A stretch of 64,000 nt of DNA from Mugil cephalus (GCF_022458985.1 NC_061772.1:31321506-31385505), one strand, 5' to 3'. Shown: positions 48,169 to 61,100, numbered from the stretch's first letter. Numbers and translations are program-made. The notes: generated by a model not told the origin, from the letters alone.

Positions 48169-48174
48169 AATAAA
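48169..48174 (+). promoter_or_regulatory. Poly(A) signal of rab8b
   Basis: AATAAA about 750 bp after the rab8b stop, in AT-rich sequence followed by a T/GT-rich stretch. Confidence 0.6.
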
Positions 48175-48387
48175 CTGATTTTATACATTTGTTCCTTCTG
48201 TCGACTGTTACTAATGAAAACATGAACAGATAGTGATGAACACGTGAACAAAGTGCCTGAGTGATTGTTCACGTGTTCAGAGGCTGATGATTGGCTCCAG
48301 CTGCTGCATTCATTCATTCATTCATTCATTCACTGAGTCATTCTGACCTGAGAACAAACTCCAGGTTTAGCATCAGAAAATCTGATC

Positions 48388-48446
48388 ATGACACCGGGTC
48401 CAGAACCGGGTCCAGAACCGGGTCCAGAACTGGGTCCCGAACCGGG
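48388..48446 (+). repeat. GGGTCCAGAACC short tandem repeat
   Basis: About five copies of a 12-bp unit, slightly diverged at the right end. Confidence 0.85.
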
Positions 48447-49008
48447 TCGGATCCGTTCTCTGAATAAAATCCAACCCGTGGTTCAGTTTTCAACAAACTG
48501 TTTATTGTTGACGTAAGAAAAGAGTCAGATGTTTATTTACACATGAACAGCTGATCAACAACAACAACATTATTTACAGTAAATAAACAACAAACCATCA
48601 GTCATGTGATCAGATGAACACATGAACCAGGAAGTCACACATGTGCAGCAGAGATGAGTGGATGAACAGGTCAGCTGATCACACCATGGTAGCTGGACTG
48701 ACGACAGCAGCAGATTTCTGACAACACAGGAAACATGAGGTCATGAGATCAGCTGATCAACAACCATCTTCTTCACCATCATCTTCTTCGTCCTGGTGCA
48801 TTCACTCATTAACTGCTGCGTTTTCTCCACACACAAACTAACACAACAAGTTTCTGGTGAGTGCAGCCACTGAGTTTTTTCCCATTTAAACCTGAATTTC
48901 CTACTAGTCTCTCAGAACTGAAGAAGCTACTTGAACAACAAACATGTTAAACATAGAAAAAAATAATGAAATCCAGAAATATCACCATCAACACAGCAGC
49001 AGCAGAAG
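48447..49008. other. Spacer with a Penelope-like scrap
   Basis: TTTATT at 48501-48506 is a possible minus-strand poly(A) signal, but no exon was found for it. CTCTCAGAACTGAAGAAGCT (about 48911-48930) repeats the loop sequence of the Penelope-like insertion at 2.7 kb. Confidence 0.4.
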
Positions 49009-49086
49009 AGGCCTGAGTCGGACTCAAACCCAGACCTTGTCACTGGGAGGCATCAGTGCTAACCACCACTCCACTGTGGCTCTCTG
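49009..49086 (-). mobile_element. tRNA-derived SINE head
   Basis: On the minus strand GTGGTTAGCACTGATGCCTC resembles an A box and GGTCTGGGTTTGAGTCCGAC a B box. The same unit occurs at 61455-61530. Without acceptor stem it is not a functional tRNA. Confidence 0.6.
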
Positions 49087-49589
49087 ATCACATATAGCTC
49101 TGATATCATCATATCAACAGCGCCACCAACTGGCAGAGTTCAAGATCTGACTGGATCAAATACGCAGGATCAAACAATGTGACAGTAAAATCACAATGCA
49201 TGACTCATGGCGTGAACGGTGAACTCCCAATACACAGCAATCAATACACAAAGTCACCACACACACATATGACAGACACACGTTTCAGCACCACAGGCAG
49301 GTGGACAGCTCCCCACGTATCACCAGTTACATTCCATCTATAATCAAACCATCGATAAACTACATGATCAACTCATTAATATTAATATTAAAATCCTCCC
49401 CTGCAGCTGTGTTACAGTGTCACTGTAAAGCATTTCTAACAAGTCACCCATCTACATACTCTCTTTAAACACAGGCCAGCGTCTCCTCTTCATGTTCACG
49501 GAGGCAGCCTGAGGAGAGGATAGCGTGGCTAAACAGGATAGCGTGGCTACGTCGCGTTCATGCGCCTAAAGCCCGTAGATATAAACACT

Positions 49590-50800
49590 AGATGCCGCCT
49601 CCATCGTCTCTGTCCACTGGAACAATACGTCATCACGTCGCCATCTTGCTCAGGGGGAAGCGTCTACTGATTATATTAGTGAACGGAGGCAGAGGTCTGT
49701 CAATGATTAAAATCATCACAACTCACTGGATTTCAACCGATTTTCAGTCCGTTTGGTTTATTATAAATGTCAGACACATATTTGTCAGGTCTCTCTCATC
49801 TAAATCTCTTCTAGTGACCGATTTGATAACTGATCATCAGATTGATCTATTTAGTTTGACTGAAACGTGGCTGCAGGATGATGAGTATGTCAGTTTAAAT
49901 GAGTCCAGGCCACCCAGTCATAGTAACTATCACATTCCTGGAGGCTCAGGCCGAGGAGGAGGAGTGGCAGCAATCTTCCACTCTGATTTATGTATTAACC
50001 CTAGACCTAAACAAAGCTTTACTTACTCTTAGTCTTGCTCATCCAGACTGTAAAACACAGAAACCAGTTCTCTTTGTTGTGGTGTATCGCCCACCTGCTC
50101 CTTTCTCTGAGTTTTTATCTGAATTCTCTGAGTTTCTCTGTGATTTAGTGCTTAGAACAGATAAAGTCATTATAGTAGGTGACTTTAACATCCATGTTGA
50201 TGCTGGCAGTGACGGTATTTGCTCTTCATTTATGTCATTATTAGACTCAATTGGCTTTTCTCAGAATGTAAATGGCTCAACTCACTGTTTCAATCACACC
50301 TTAGATCTTGTACTAACTTATGGCATAGAAACTGAAGGTCTAACCGTATATTCTCACAACCCTCTATTGTCCGATCATTCTCTTTAACATTTGAATTTAC
50401 TATAAGTAATTACACAGAAATTGTAAAGACATTTCGTTATGGTCGACACTTATCTGATGATGCTGTAACTAGATATAAGGAATTAATACCTTCAGTATTT
50501 ACCTCAGTGCCTTATGTTAGTGATGTGGATGTCAGCAACCACAATCTAACTCCATCACAAATAGATTATTTTGTTGACAGCCTGACAGCATCACTTAGTA
50601 CAACTCTAAATCTAGTTGCTCCTCTGAAAAAGAAGGTGGTAAATGGAAGGAGGCTCCATGGCTGGTTTTCATATGAGCTGGTTCTGCTCCAGGTTTCTTC
50701 CTGGTAAAGTGAGTTTTTCCCTCAGGCTGATTTTTGTGAAGCGTCTTGAGACACTTTGTGTTGTTATTGTCGCTATATAAATAAAACTGAATTGAATATA
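49590..50800 (+). mobile_element. L2-type LINE, endonuclease plus tail, RT deleted
   Basis: Two frames encode an AP-endonuclease domain: SLTETWLQDDEYVSLNES (49851-49905), VVYRPPAPFSEF (50080-50115), IIVGDFNIHVDAGSDG (50171-50218), LLSDHSL (50364-50385). After about 50660 it jumps to the L2 3' tail (CATATGAGCTGGTTCTGCTC), so the reverse transcriptase is gone. The remaining half is complementary to the RT-bearing L2 at 29-30.8 kb. Confidence 0.85.
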
Positions 50801-51850
50801 TTTATGATACATTATAGATCGGTTAAATTAAACATGCAGGTAATGTGAACGCCACTGAAAGGCTCATAGGTATTTGTCAAAACAGATATGAAAACGGATT
50901 TATTTCATAATAACACAACTGTCTCACCACAGCTTTGATTCATTTTCCAGCATTTCCAAGCTGTAGACTCTGTCCAGTCACAGCATATGTTGTGTAACTG
51001 ATGCTTTCAGTTTCCAGTTAAATTAATTCAATCCAAATCAATGGAGCAGTAACAAGATGTCACCACGTTCACACTGTCCCTTTAAAATCTGGCAGAAATG
51101 ATGTGAGTCTGTTGAATCATATCAAATCGTATCGTCGGCTGAATATCGTGTCGTATCGTGAGATTTGTTTATCGCTACCAGTGTGTTACCTTACGTATGT
51201 TAGCTGAGCTAGCTAGACCTGCCCCTCACTTCAAATCAGACGATAGGAAAAGCTCTGGTTCCTGATCTTCAGCAGTTCATCAGTCCTCAACACTGCAGCA
51301 TCAACACAACTATTCACACAACTACACCACAATAAGTGTGTACAGATCATTTATCCTTAACTTATAAAAGCTAAAAGCTAATCCTCCCCTGCACAGCAGC
51401 GCCCTCTGGTGACAGACACCACTGGTAACCGGCCTGTGGGTGGCGCTGTAACACAGCCGCACAGATACAAGAAAACAGAGAAGAAGAACTAGAGCAGCTG
51501 TAAGAGAAGGAAGAAACCACGAACACGAGGAGACGACGATGTCTGTTAGCTTATAGCTTATAGCTTATAGCAGCTCCTCAAACACTGGCGCCTCAGAGGG
51601 ACGGGACGGAGACTACGTCCAATCAGAGACAACGTCTAATGAGTTTAAAGTTTGGATTTTATATCTTTAACCATATTTATTCTCTCACCTCCTATTCAAC
51701 CGGGACCAGTTCTATGTGGGACCTGGTCCTGTGGTCCAGATACACCCCCCATGTCTGTGTTGTCCTCTGATGTCCATAGTTGTGTCTCTGCTGCAGCTCA
51801 GAGGACAGTTTCCACTTTCTACTGGATAATAAACTCTACATTAGAGTCTG
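50801..51850. other. Spacer, nothing recognised
   Basis: No exon chain or RNA seen. TTTATT at 51676-51681 is AATAAA on the minus strand and could be the poly(A) signal of the RhoGEF gene, about 345 bp beyond its last in-frame stop. Confidence 0.4.
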
Positions 51851-51854
51851 AGAC

Positions 51855-52028
51855 GAGGACCAGGTTTATCTCTGGACCTGGTTTATGTCAGGACCAGGTT
51901 TATGTCAGGACCAGGTTTATCTCTGGACCAGGTTTATCTCTGGACCAGGTTTATCTCTGGACCTGGTTTATCTCTGGACCTGGTTTATCTCTGGACCAGG
52001 TTTATCTCTGGACCAGGTTTATCTCAGT
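51855..52028. repeat. 17-bp minisatellite in presumed RhoGEF 3' UTR
   Basis: About ten copies of GACCAGGTTTATCTCTG with small variants. The RhoGEF stop codon (52026-52024, minus strand) lies at its edge. Confidence 0.9.
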
Positions 52029-52252
52029 CCCTGCAGAGACCAGTGTTGGACCCGGTGTCTAAAGGTCTAAAGGATGAGACGAGTGAACTCACGGCTGATG
52101 AGAGGAGCTGTTTGATGGAGGCGGAGGAGGTGGAGGAGGAGGTGGAGGAGGAGGGGGCGGGAGGGCCGGGCTCCTCGGGCAGCACCTCCTGGAGGTGGGA
52201 GGAGACGCAGCCGCTGTCGGATCCAGTGGAGCCGGAGAAACAACGAGAGGAT

Positions 52253-52286
<34 letters not shown>

Positions 52287-55200
52287 TCTCTGTGGCTGCA
52301 GAGACAGAAGACGACGGTTTTATTGGATGAAGCTGTTTGTTGTGTTGTTATTATTATTATTAATAATAATGGGGGGGGGGGGTCATCATCATCTAATAAA
52401 AAGTCTGCTCCTCTTCTCTAATTAGTGACTATATGTGAGACAGCGCCCCCTAAAGCCTGGTGAAGTACAGCAGTCAGAATTCTGGGATTTGAGTTTGAAA
52501 TAAGACAATTTGATAAAAAAATACAAATAAATAAAAATAAAAAATAAAAACAACAAGTGCTTCTGAACTTCTGTCCATCAGGATGTGACATTAACAGATT
52601 AACTTGATCATCGTGGTTTGTTGTTGTTGTGAAGTCTACGTCCTATTGGCTGAGCAGCAGCAGGAAGGGGGCGGGGCTACAGGTGTGTACATACTCATGG
52701 AGGGGCGGGGCTACAGCTATAGGTGTGTACGTACTCATGGAGGGGCGGGGCTACAGCTACAGATGTGTACGTACTCATGGAGGGGCGGGGCTACAGCTAC
52801 AGGTGTGTACATACTCATGGAGGGGCGGGGCTACAGCTACAGGTGTGTACGTACTCATGGAGGGGCGGGGCTACAGCTACAGGTGTGTACGTACTCATGG
52901 AGGGCTGGCTGCTCGTCTCCTGCTCCTCCTCCTCGATGCAGGAGGAGCTGAAGGAGGTCTCAGCGGCGGGCGGGGAGGACAGCGTCCGACTGTGGGAGGA
53001 AGACAAACACAACAACAGGTCAGTAAACACAACATGGTCTCCTCCTCCTCCTCCTCCTGGACTCCTCCTACCTGTACAGGTGCAGGTTGAGGGGTCCCAG
53101 CAGACCAGATGAAGCCGTGGGGTCAGAGGTCAGAGATCCACGTTTGAAAGGGTTGGAGTCAAAGACGGAGACGGCGATGGACGCCCTGGTCCTGGCTCCT
53201 GAGACAAGGACACACTCACTGGTTCATCAGGTGATAGCATGAATAAGTAAGTGATGAGTGAGTGAATTAATGAGTGAGTGGATGAATGAGTGAATGAGTA
53301 AATGAATGAATGAATGAGTGAGTGAATGAGTGAGTGAATTAATGAGTGAGTGGATGAATGAATGAATGAGTGAGTGAATGAATGAGTGAGTGAATGAATG
53401 AATGAGTGAGTGAGTGAATGAGTGAGTGAATGAATGAATGAATGAGTGAGTGAATGAATGAATGAATGAATGAATGAGTGAGTGAGTGAATGAGTGAGTG
53501 AATGAGTGAATGAATGAGTGAATGAATGAGTGAGTGAATGAATGAATGAATGAATGAGTGAGTGAATGAGTGAGTGAATGAATGAATGAGTGAATGAGTG
53601 GTGTCACCTCTGGTCTTCATGATGCAGTGAACGGCTCGGTCACTAATCGCTGCTTCACTCGGCTGAATGTCAAGAAACGGTTTGTTCCCAACGCCCATGG
53701 ACACCAGCTCCTTCAGACGCACCTCTGAGGAGGACAGGGGGAGGAGTTAGAGGAGCAGGGGGAGGAGTTAGATGAGCAGGGGGAGGAGTTAGAGGAGCTA
53801 ATAATAACCTTTGTTCCTGGTGGCCTGGGTCCAGAGGATCTGGGTGATGTCTCGGGTCCAGGCCTGTTTGACGTCTGCTGAGGACGTCTGGAGGACGAAG
53901 GTCTGGTTCTTGGACGTCCTCCTCCTGAACCAGATCTCAAACCTCAGCCCAGTGTCCCCCGAGGACTCAGTCAGACCCACGTCAGCCGTCTGGAGGACAG
54001 GGACACAGTCAGACCCTCAGAGACCCCACCTGGTCTGAACTGGCCCCCCCTGGCCCCATCTGATGATGGGGGTCTGACCTGGGGCGGGGCCTGTTCTCGT
54101 GGGGGCGGGGCTTCTCACCTTGAAGGAGGTCTTGTAGAGGAACTGGTCCAGTCCTCCCTCTATCTTCCTGGGTTTACTGAAGAGGACCAGCTCCTCGAAC
54201 AGGAAGACACGACGCTGACATTTCCTCCTCCCGGTCCAAACCGTGAAGTGGTCCTGGCGGATCAGCTGACCCTGCTCCTTCAGGTTCACCTGGACACAGG
54301 TAACACATCAGCACCCTGTCCCCTGAGTCCCCCGTCCTCCCCACCCCCCCTACTCACGTCACAGTCCCGGATGGCGTCCATGGCCAGGAGGTCGTTGCCG
54401 TGGCGAAGCTGGAACTTGACCATGTGGGCGGCGGCCTGCAGGCTGGCAAGCTCCGCCTCATGGGCCACGCCCACTTCCTTGATGAGGTCAGTGAGGAGCA
54501 GAGCGTATTTACTCATCCTCTGGACCGGCTTCAGCAGGTAGGACGACACGTCCATCTTGTCCCCACAGACACCCGGGTGCTGCAGTTACGGTCTCTGGGC
54601 ATCAATCAGGTGTACAGGTAGGGACAGGGTCAGATAGATAGGTGGTCTACAGGGGTACAGAGGTAGGACGGTCAGTTCTACAGGGGCAGAGGTACTGGTC
54701 GGGTCTACAGGGGACAGTCAGAGGTGGTCTACAGGGGTCGGGAGCGAGTTCGCGTCTACAGGGGGACAGAGGGTCTAAGGTTGGGTCTACAGGGGGACAG
54801 AGGTGGTCTACAGGGGGACAGGGTCAGAGGTGGTCTACAGGGGGACAGGGACAGAGGGAGTCTACAGGGGGACAGGGTCAGAGGGAGTCTACAGGGGGAC
54901 AGAGGTGGTCTACAGGGGGACAGAGGGGGTCTACAGGGGGACAGACAGAGGTGGTCTACAGGGGGACAGGGTCAGAGGTGGTCTACAGGGGCGAGGTGGT
55001 CTATCAGGGGACGGTCAGAGGTGGTCTACAGGGGGACAGGGGGTCTACTGAGGGACGGTCAGCAGGGGTCTACAGGGGGACAGAGGGGGTCTACATGGGT
55101 CAGAGGTGGTCTACAGGGGGACAGAGGGGGTCTACAGGGGGACAGGGAGACAGAGGTGGTCTACAGGGGGACGGGGACAGAGGGGGTCTATAGGGGGACG

Positions 55201-57552
55201 TCGAGGTGGTCTAAGGGGACAGAGGGTGGTCTACAGGGGGACAGGGGACGAGGGGGTCTACAGGGGACAGGGTGCTAAGGGGCCACAGGGTCAGAGGTGG
55301 TCTACAGGGGGACAGGGTCAGAGGTGGTCTACAGGGGTCAGAGGTGGTCTACATGGGGCAGGTCAAGGTGGTTAAGGGGACAGGGGACAGAGGTGGTCTA
55401 CAGGGGGACAGGGTTAGAGGGAGTCCACAGGGGACAGAGGTGGTCTACAGGGGGACAGGGTCAGAGGGGGTCTATAGGGGGACTGAGGTGGTCTATAGGG
55501 GTCAGAGGTGGTCTACAGGGGGACAGGGGGACTGAGGGGGTCTACAGGGGGACAGGGTCAGAGGGAGTCCACAGGGGTCAGAGGTGGTCTACAGGGGGAC
55601 AGGTGGTCACAGGGGCCACAGGGTCAGAGGTGGTCTACAGGGGGACAGGGTCAGAGGTGGTCTACAGGGGTCAGAGGTGGTCTACAGGGGGACAGGGACA
55701 GAGGTGGTCTACAGGGGGACAGGGTCAGAGGTGGTCTACAGGGGTCAGAGGTGGTCTACAGGGGGACAGGGTCAGAGGTGGTCTACAGGGAGACAGAGGT
55801 GGTCTACAGGGGTCAGAGGTGGTCTACAGGGGGACAGAGGGGGTCTACATGGGTCAGAGGGGGTCTACAGGGGGACAGGGTCAGAGGTGGTCTACAGGGG
55901 GACAGAGGGGGTGTTACAGGGGGACAGGGACAGAGGGGTCTACAGGACAGGGTACAGAGGTGTCTACAGGGGGACAGAGGGTCTACAGGGGAAGGGTCAG
56001 AGGGGGTCTACAGGGGGACAGAGGTGGTCTACAGGGGATGGGGGATCAGAGGAAGGGTCTCACCCTGGGGAAGAGGTGGTCACGGGTCCAGAGGGGTCTA
56101 CAGGGTGTTTACTAGGGATCAGAGGTGGTCTGCAGGAACACAAGTGGACTACAGAGAACAGAGTGTCACACGGACAGGGGACAGACGGTGGTTAACCAGG
56201 GGGACAGGTAAGGTGTCTACAGGAGACAAGGATCCATAGTGTCAGATGGTGGTTCTACAGGTGGCACGGGACAGAGGGCGGTCTACAGGGGTCGGGGTCA
56301 GAGTGTGTCTACAGTGGCAGAGTGGTCTACAGAGGGGAAGGGACAGTAGTGTGTACAGGGTGAATGGGTCAGAGTGGTCTACAGTGGAGTAGCAAGGTGT
56401 CTAGCAGGTCAGAGTGGTCTACCGGTACAGGGACAGAGTGTGAGTCTACAGAGGAAAGTAGTGGTCTACAGTGGGACAGTAGGTGGACATAGTGTGCGGA
56501 ACAGGGAACCTAGATGTGGTTACAGGGTTGAGTGGTCTACAGGGATAGGTGTCTACAGGGACAGAGGATAGTGGGAAGTAGGATAGGGGGACAGAGAGTC
56601 TAAGGGACAGAGTGTTACTAGGTGATGGGGGAAGGAGTGAAGATGGGTTCACCTGATAAGGAGGGGCTCATGCTGGCAGAGGCGTTATCAGGTTTGTTTT
56701 ACTGTAGTGTGTAGATGACGGTCCTGCAGTAAACAAAGGGGACACCTCAAGACCGACTGTCACATGGACAGTGACAGGACTAGTTGACCTGACCAGTACG
56801 TATCAGTGGTAGTAACAGTGTACAGTGGACAGACCAGGTAACAGGACCAGCCAGAACAGATAGTGTTAGTTGTGTATTGTGTAGCATACGTGTCAGAGGA
56901 AGCAGTGAGACACCCTCAGTGTGTGTAGTTATGTAGTGTGTAGTTGTGTATAGTAGTTGTGTAGTAGTGTGTAGTTGTGTAGTGTATAGTTGTGTAGTTG
57001 TGTATTGTATAGTAGTTGTGTAGCATACGTGTCGCAGGAAGCAGTGCGACACCCTCAGTGTGTAGTTGTGTAGTGTATAGTAGTGTATAGTAGTGTAGTG
57101 TATAGTAGTGTATAGTAGTGTATAGTAGTGTAGTGTATAGTAGTGTATAGTAGTGTATAGTTGTGTAGTTGTGTAGCATACGTGTCGCAGGAAGCAGTGC
57201 GACACCCTCAGTGTGTAGTTGTGTAGTGTATAGTAGTGTAGTTGTGTAGTTGTGTAGCATACGTGTCGCAGGAAGCAGTGCGACACCCTCAGCGGATGCT
57301 TCCAACACGCCTCCAGCTCGCGCAGGAAGAACTGGCTGTGAAAGTCCAGCAGCTTCTCCAGGTTCCCAAAGACCACGGAGCGCTGTCCCCTCAGGTCCTG
57401 GGGGACGTCGGGACGGTCCATCTCTGGGACGTAGTGACGCAGGACGTAGCGCAGGGACCGGACGTACTCCTGCTCCGTGGTGATCATCTCCTCCACGATG
57501 TGTCTCAGCTTACTACACAGACACACACACACACATTAACACACACACACAT

Positions 57553-57596
<44 letters not shown>

Positions 57597-57693
57597 TAAC
57601 ACACACACACACACACACATTAACACACACACACACACACACACACACATTAACACACACATTAACACACACACACACACAATATATGTAGAT

Positions 57694-57736
<43 letters not shown>

Positions 57737-58151
57737 ATATGTAGATGTACACACACACATTAACACACATTAAAACACACACACACACAGTATATGTAGA
57801 GTACCAGTCACACAAACCACGGACGCCACATAGTATGGAGATGTACGCACACACACACATACCAGACTACACAGACACACTCACCCACTACACACACCAC
57901 ATATATGTAGATTACACACAACACACACACACACACATTAACACACACACACACACACACACACAATATATGTAGATGTACACACACACACACACACATT
58001 AACACACACACACACACACACACACACATTAACACACACACACACACACAATATATGTAGATGTACACACACACACACACACATTAACACACACACACAC
58101 ATTAACACACACACACATTAACACACACACACACACACAATATATGTAGAT

Positions 58152-58191
<40 letters not shown>

Positions 58192-61100
58192 TAACACACA
58201 CATTAACACACACACACATTAACACACAGACGTATGTTCATACTGAATGAGCTGCAGGTCAGACCTTCCTCTGGGTCGGTGTTCTGCTGGGGGGGTCCCA
58301 GGGGTCCCGGGGGTCCCGGGGGGGCCGTGCTGGCCCCGCCCCGTCCAGCCGGGGAGGGGCGTCCTGGGGCAGAGGGTGTGGTCGGACGCCGCGGTGCTGC
58401 TGACCTCCAGGCCCCGGATGAAGACGCCGGTGTTGCCCCTGCGCCCCCCCCCCGTCCCCCCCGTCCCCCCCGTCCTCCCCGGCTCGCTCAGGGCCCGGGG
58501 GCCACAGCGCAGCGCCTCGGGGCCGGGGGGGCAGTCGAAGCTCTGGGTCTTCCTGAGGAGCTGCCTCCTGCTGGGGAAGAACGAGGAGGAGGAGGAGGAG
58601 AAGCTGGGGGAGGAGTCCAGGCGGCGGAGGAGGCTGGGGCTGGAGGAGCAGACGTCCCCCCGGTCTGAGGACTCCTCCGAGGAGGAGGTGCGGAACAGAC
58701 GCCGGAGGAGGGGGGTGTGCTGGGGGGAGGGGCTGTTTGATTCCTCCTGTGGGGAGAAAGAGGAGGAGGTCTCGCGGACCCCCCACAGTCCTGACAGGCT
58801 CATCCTGGAGGAGGAGGAGGAGCTTCTGCTGAGGGTGGAGTCAGAGCGGCGCCTGTGGGCGGAGTCTCGAGTCCTGACCGCCGCCTCCATCTTCCTGTCC
58901 AGCATCCTCCTGGTCTCCTGGCACTTGGACCAGGCCAGGCTCCACTGGCGGAGGCCCCGCTCCCCCCGCACCTCCCTGGCCACCTCCTTCATCTCCTGGA
59001 AGCAGGAGTCAGGGATGGGTGGGTGCTGGAGCTGGTAGGACTCCAGGCGGCCAATCACAGCCCGGCATCTGTCCGGCAGCGAGCACTCCTCCATGCTGAC
59101 CCCCGCTAGATGGCGCATGCCCTCCAACGCCCAGCCATACGCCTGCAGGGGGGGGGGGGGGACAGGAGGACGGGGGGACAGGGGGAGGACAGGGGGACGG
59201 GGGGGGACAGGGGGAGGACAGGGGGACGGGGGGGGACAGGGGGAGGACAGGAGGACAGGGGGAGGACAGGGGGACGGGGGGAGGACAGGGGGACGGGGGG
59301 GGGCAGGGCGGGGACGGGGGGGGGACAGGAGGACAGGGGGAGGACGGGGGGGGGGACAGGAGGACAGGAGGAGGACAGGGGGAGGACAGGGGGACAGGGG
59401 GAGGACAGGAGGACAGGGGGAGGACAGGGGGAGGACAGGGGGAGGACAGGAGGAGGACAGGGGGAGGACAGGAGGACAGGAGGAGGACAGGGGGAGGACG
59501 GGGGGTGGGGGGGCAGGGGGAGGACAGGAGGACAGGGGGAGGACGGGGGGGGGACAGGCGGACAGGAGGAGGACAGGAGGAGGACAGGGGGAGGACAGGA
59601 GGAGGACAGGGGGAGGACAGGGGGGACAGGGGGACAGGAGGAGGACAGGGGGACAAGGGGAGGACAGGAGGAGGACAGGGGAGGACAGGAGGACAGGGGG
59701 AGGACAGGCGGACAGAGGGACAGGGGGAGGACAGGAGGAGGACAGGGGGACGGGGGGGACAGGGAGAGGACAGGAGGAGGACGGGGGGAGGACAGGAGGA
59801 GGACGGGGGGAGGACAGGGGGAGAACAGGAGGACAGGGGGAGGACAGGAGCATTAAACACCTGAAACGAGTGAAACCATCCTTGAATAAATTAGCTGACG
59901 TGTATTTTTAGTTTGGCCCAGGCCCCGCCCACTAACATGGAGGGGGTGGAGCTTAGGACCTGTACTGCAGCCTCCAGCCACCAGGGGGAGCTGAACCAGC
60001 TCTGGCTTCACTTAGAGGAGTCTATGGTTTACATCAACACATCGAGGAGGAGGAGAAACAGAACAGGAGGAGAAGAGAGGAGGAGACAAAGGAGGAGGAA
60101 GAGAAAAGAATCATGGAGAGGAGGAGGAGGAGGAGGAGGAGGAGGAGGAGGAGGAGGAGGAGGAATCCAGTCCTCCTCCTTCCTCCTCCTCCATCCCCCC
60201 TCCTCCCCTCCTCCTATGCCCCCCCCCCCCTCCACCCCTCCTCCTAATGCCCCCCCCCCCCCCCCCCCTCCTCCTCCTACCTGCCCTCCCCCCTCCTCCT
60301 CCTAACCTGCCCCCCCCCCCCCCCTCCCCCCCCCCCTCCTCCTCCTCCAGGTCACTGATCTCCAGACTGATTAACTCCTGATTTGTCCTGATCTCTGCAG
60401 CCGTTCACTTCTCATGACCCCCCCTCCTCCTTCTGTCCCCCCCATGTCTCTGTAGAGGACATTTAGTCTCCAGTGGACATCCTGGGCTCTGGTTGCCATG
60501 GTAACCCCCAGAGTGCATGGACGGGGCGATGTGTGTCCTCTCAGACGTCTCTGTCTTCAGTCGTGTCCTCTGGTTTGACGCTGCCTCGTCCATGTTGTCC
60601 CCCGCTTGTCCTCGTCGTGTCCCGCTGTCCTTCTATTCTGGTGGACAGTGTTTCCTTCAGGTAAATGTTTGAGGAACTGGATCGTGGCTTCTGATTGGTT
60701 CAGAGTAGTTCAGCTTGGCACCGCCCACTTCACAGAGACAGCTTCGGTCCAGGAGCATCATGGGAAACGTAGGATCCAGAGGACGACCTGATTAATGGTC
60801 CATAACGATGTCTATGAACTGATGAATACGCAAGAGGAGTAAGAGGAGCAAGAAGAGGAGGAGGAGGAGAAAGAAGAGGAGGAGGCTTCTAATTATAACA
60901 ACATGGTGGTCATTGTCCTACAGAGGCGGGGGGGGGGCAGACGGTTTTGGGGACAGTCCCTGCAGGAGTCCGGGCTGGAGTCAGTCAACCAAAGAGGAGG
61001 AGGAGGAGGAGGAGGAGGTGACAGATGAAGGAGGAGGGGGCAGGGCTCCTTCTCATAACAAAGTTTATCGTGTCACAGCAGCAGATCTGACAGAAACATG

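Noticed and set aside
49009-49086. True tRNA gene on the minus strand
   Set aside because: A- and B-box-like blocks are present but stems do not pair as a cloverleaf, and a second diverged copy at 61455 points to a SINE.
51902-52330. Plus-strand 142-codon frame with an acidic EPEPEP tail as a separate gene
   Set aside because: The minus strand over the same bases continues the RhoGEF in the right phase from a good acceptor, and the plus frame begins in a 17-bp minisatellite.
54642-56239. Gly/Arg/Thr-rich frames up to 272 codons
   Set aside because: They are translations of the GGTCTACAGGGGGACAG array in three frames, lying in an intron.
54640-56640. CRISPR array
   Set aside because: Repeats are contiguous and variable in length without unique spacers, and the sequence is an animal genome.
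56780-57262. In-frame extension of the DH exon with Tyr/Thr/His repeats
   Set aside because: A good donor GTATG lies at 57262 and the following text is TATAGTA repeat; homologs continue differently after the RH position.
59009-59911. Pro/Ser-rich and Gly/Arg-rich frames on both strands near 59 kb
   Set aside because: Translations of a G-rich minisatellite; only the part left of 59142 on the minus strand is a real exon.
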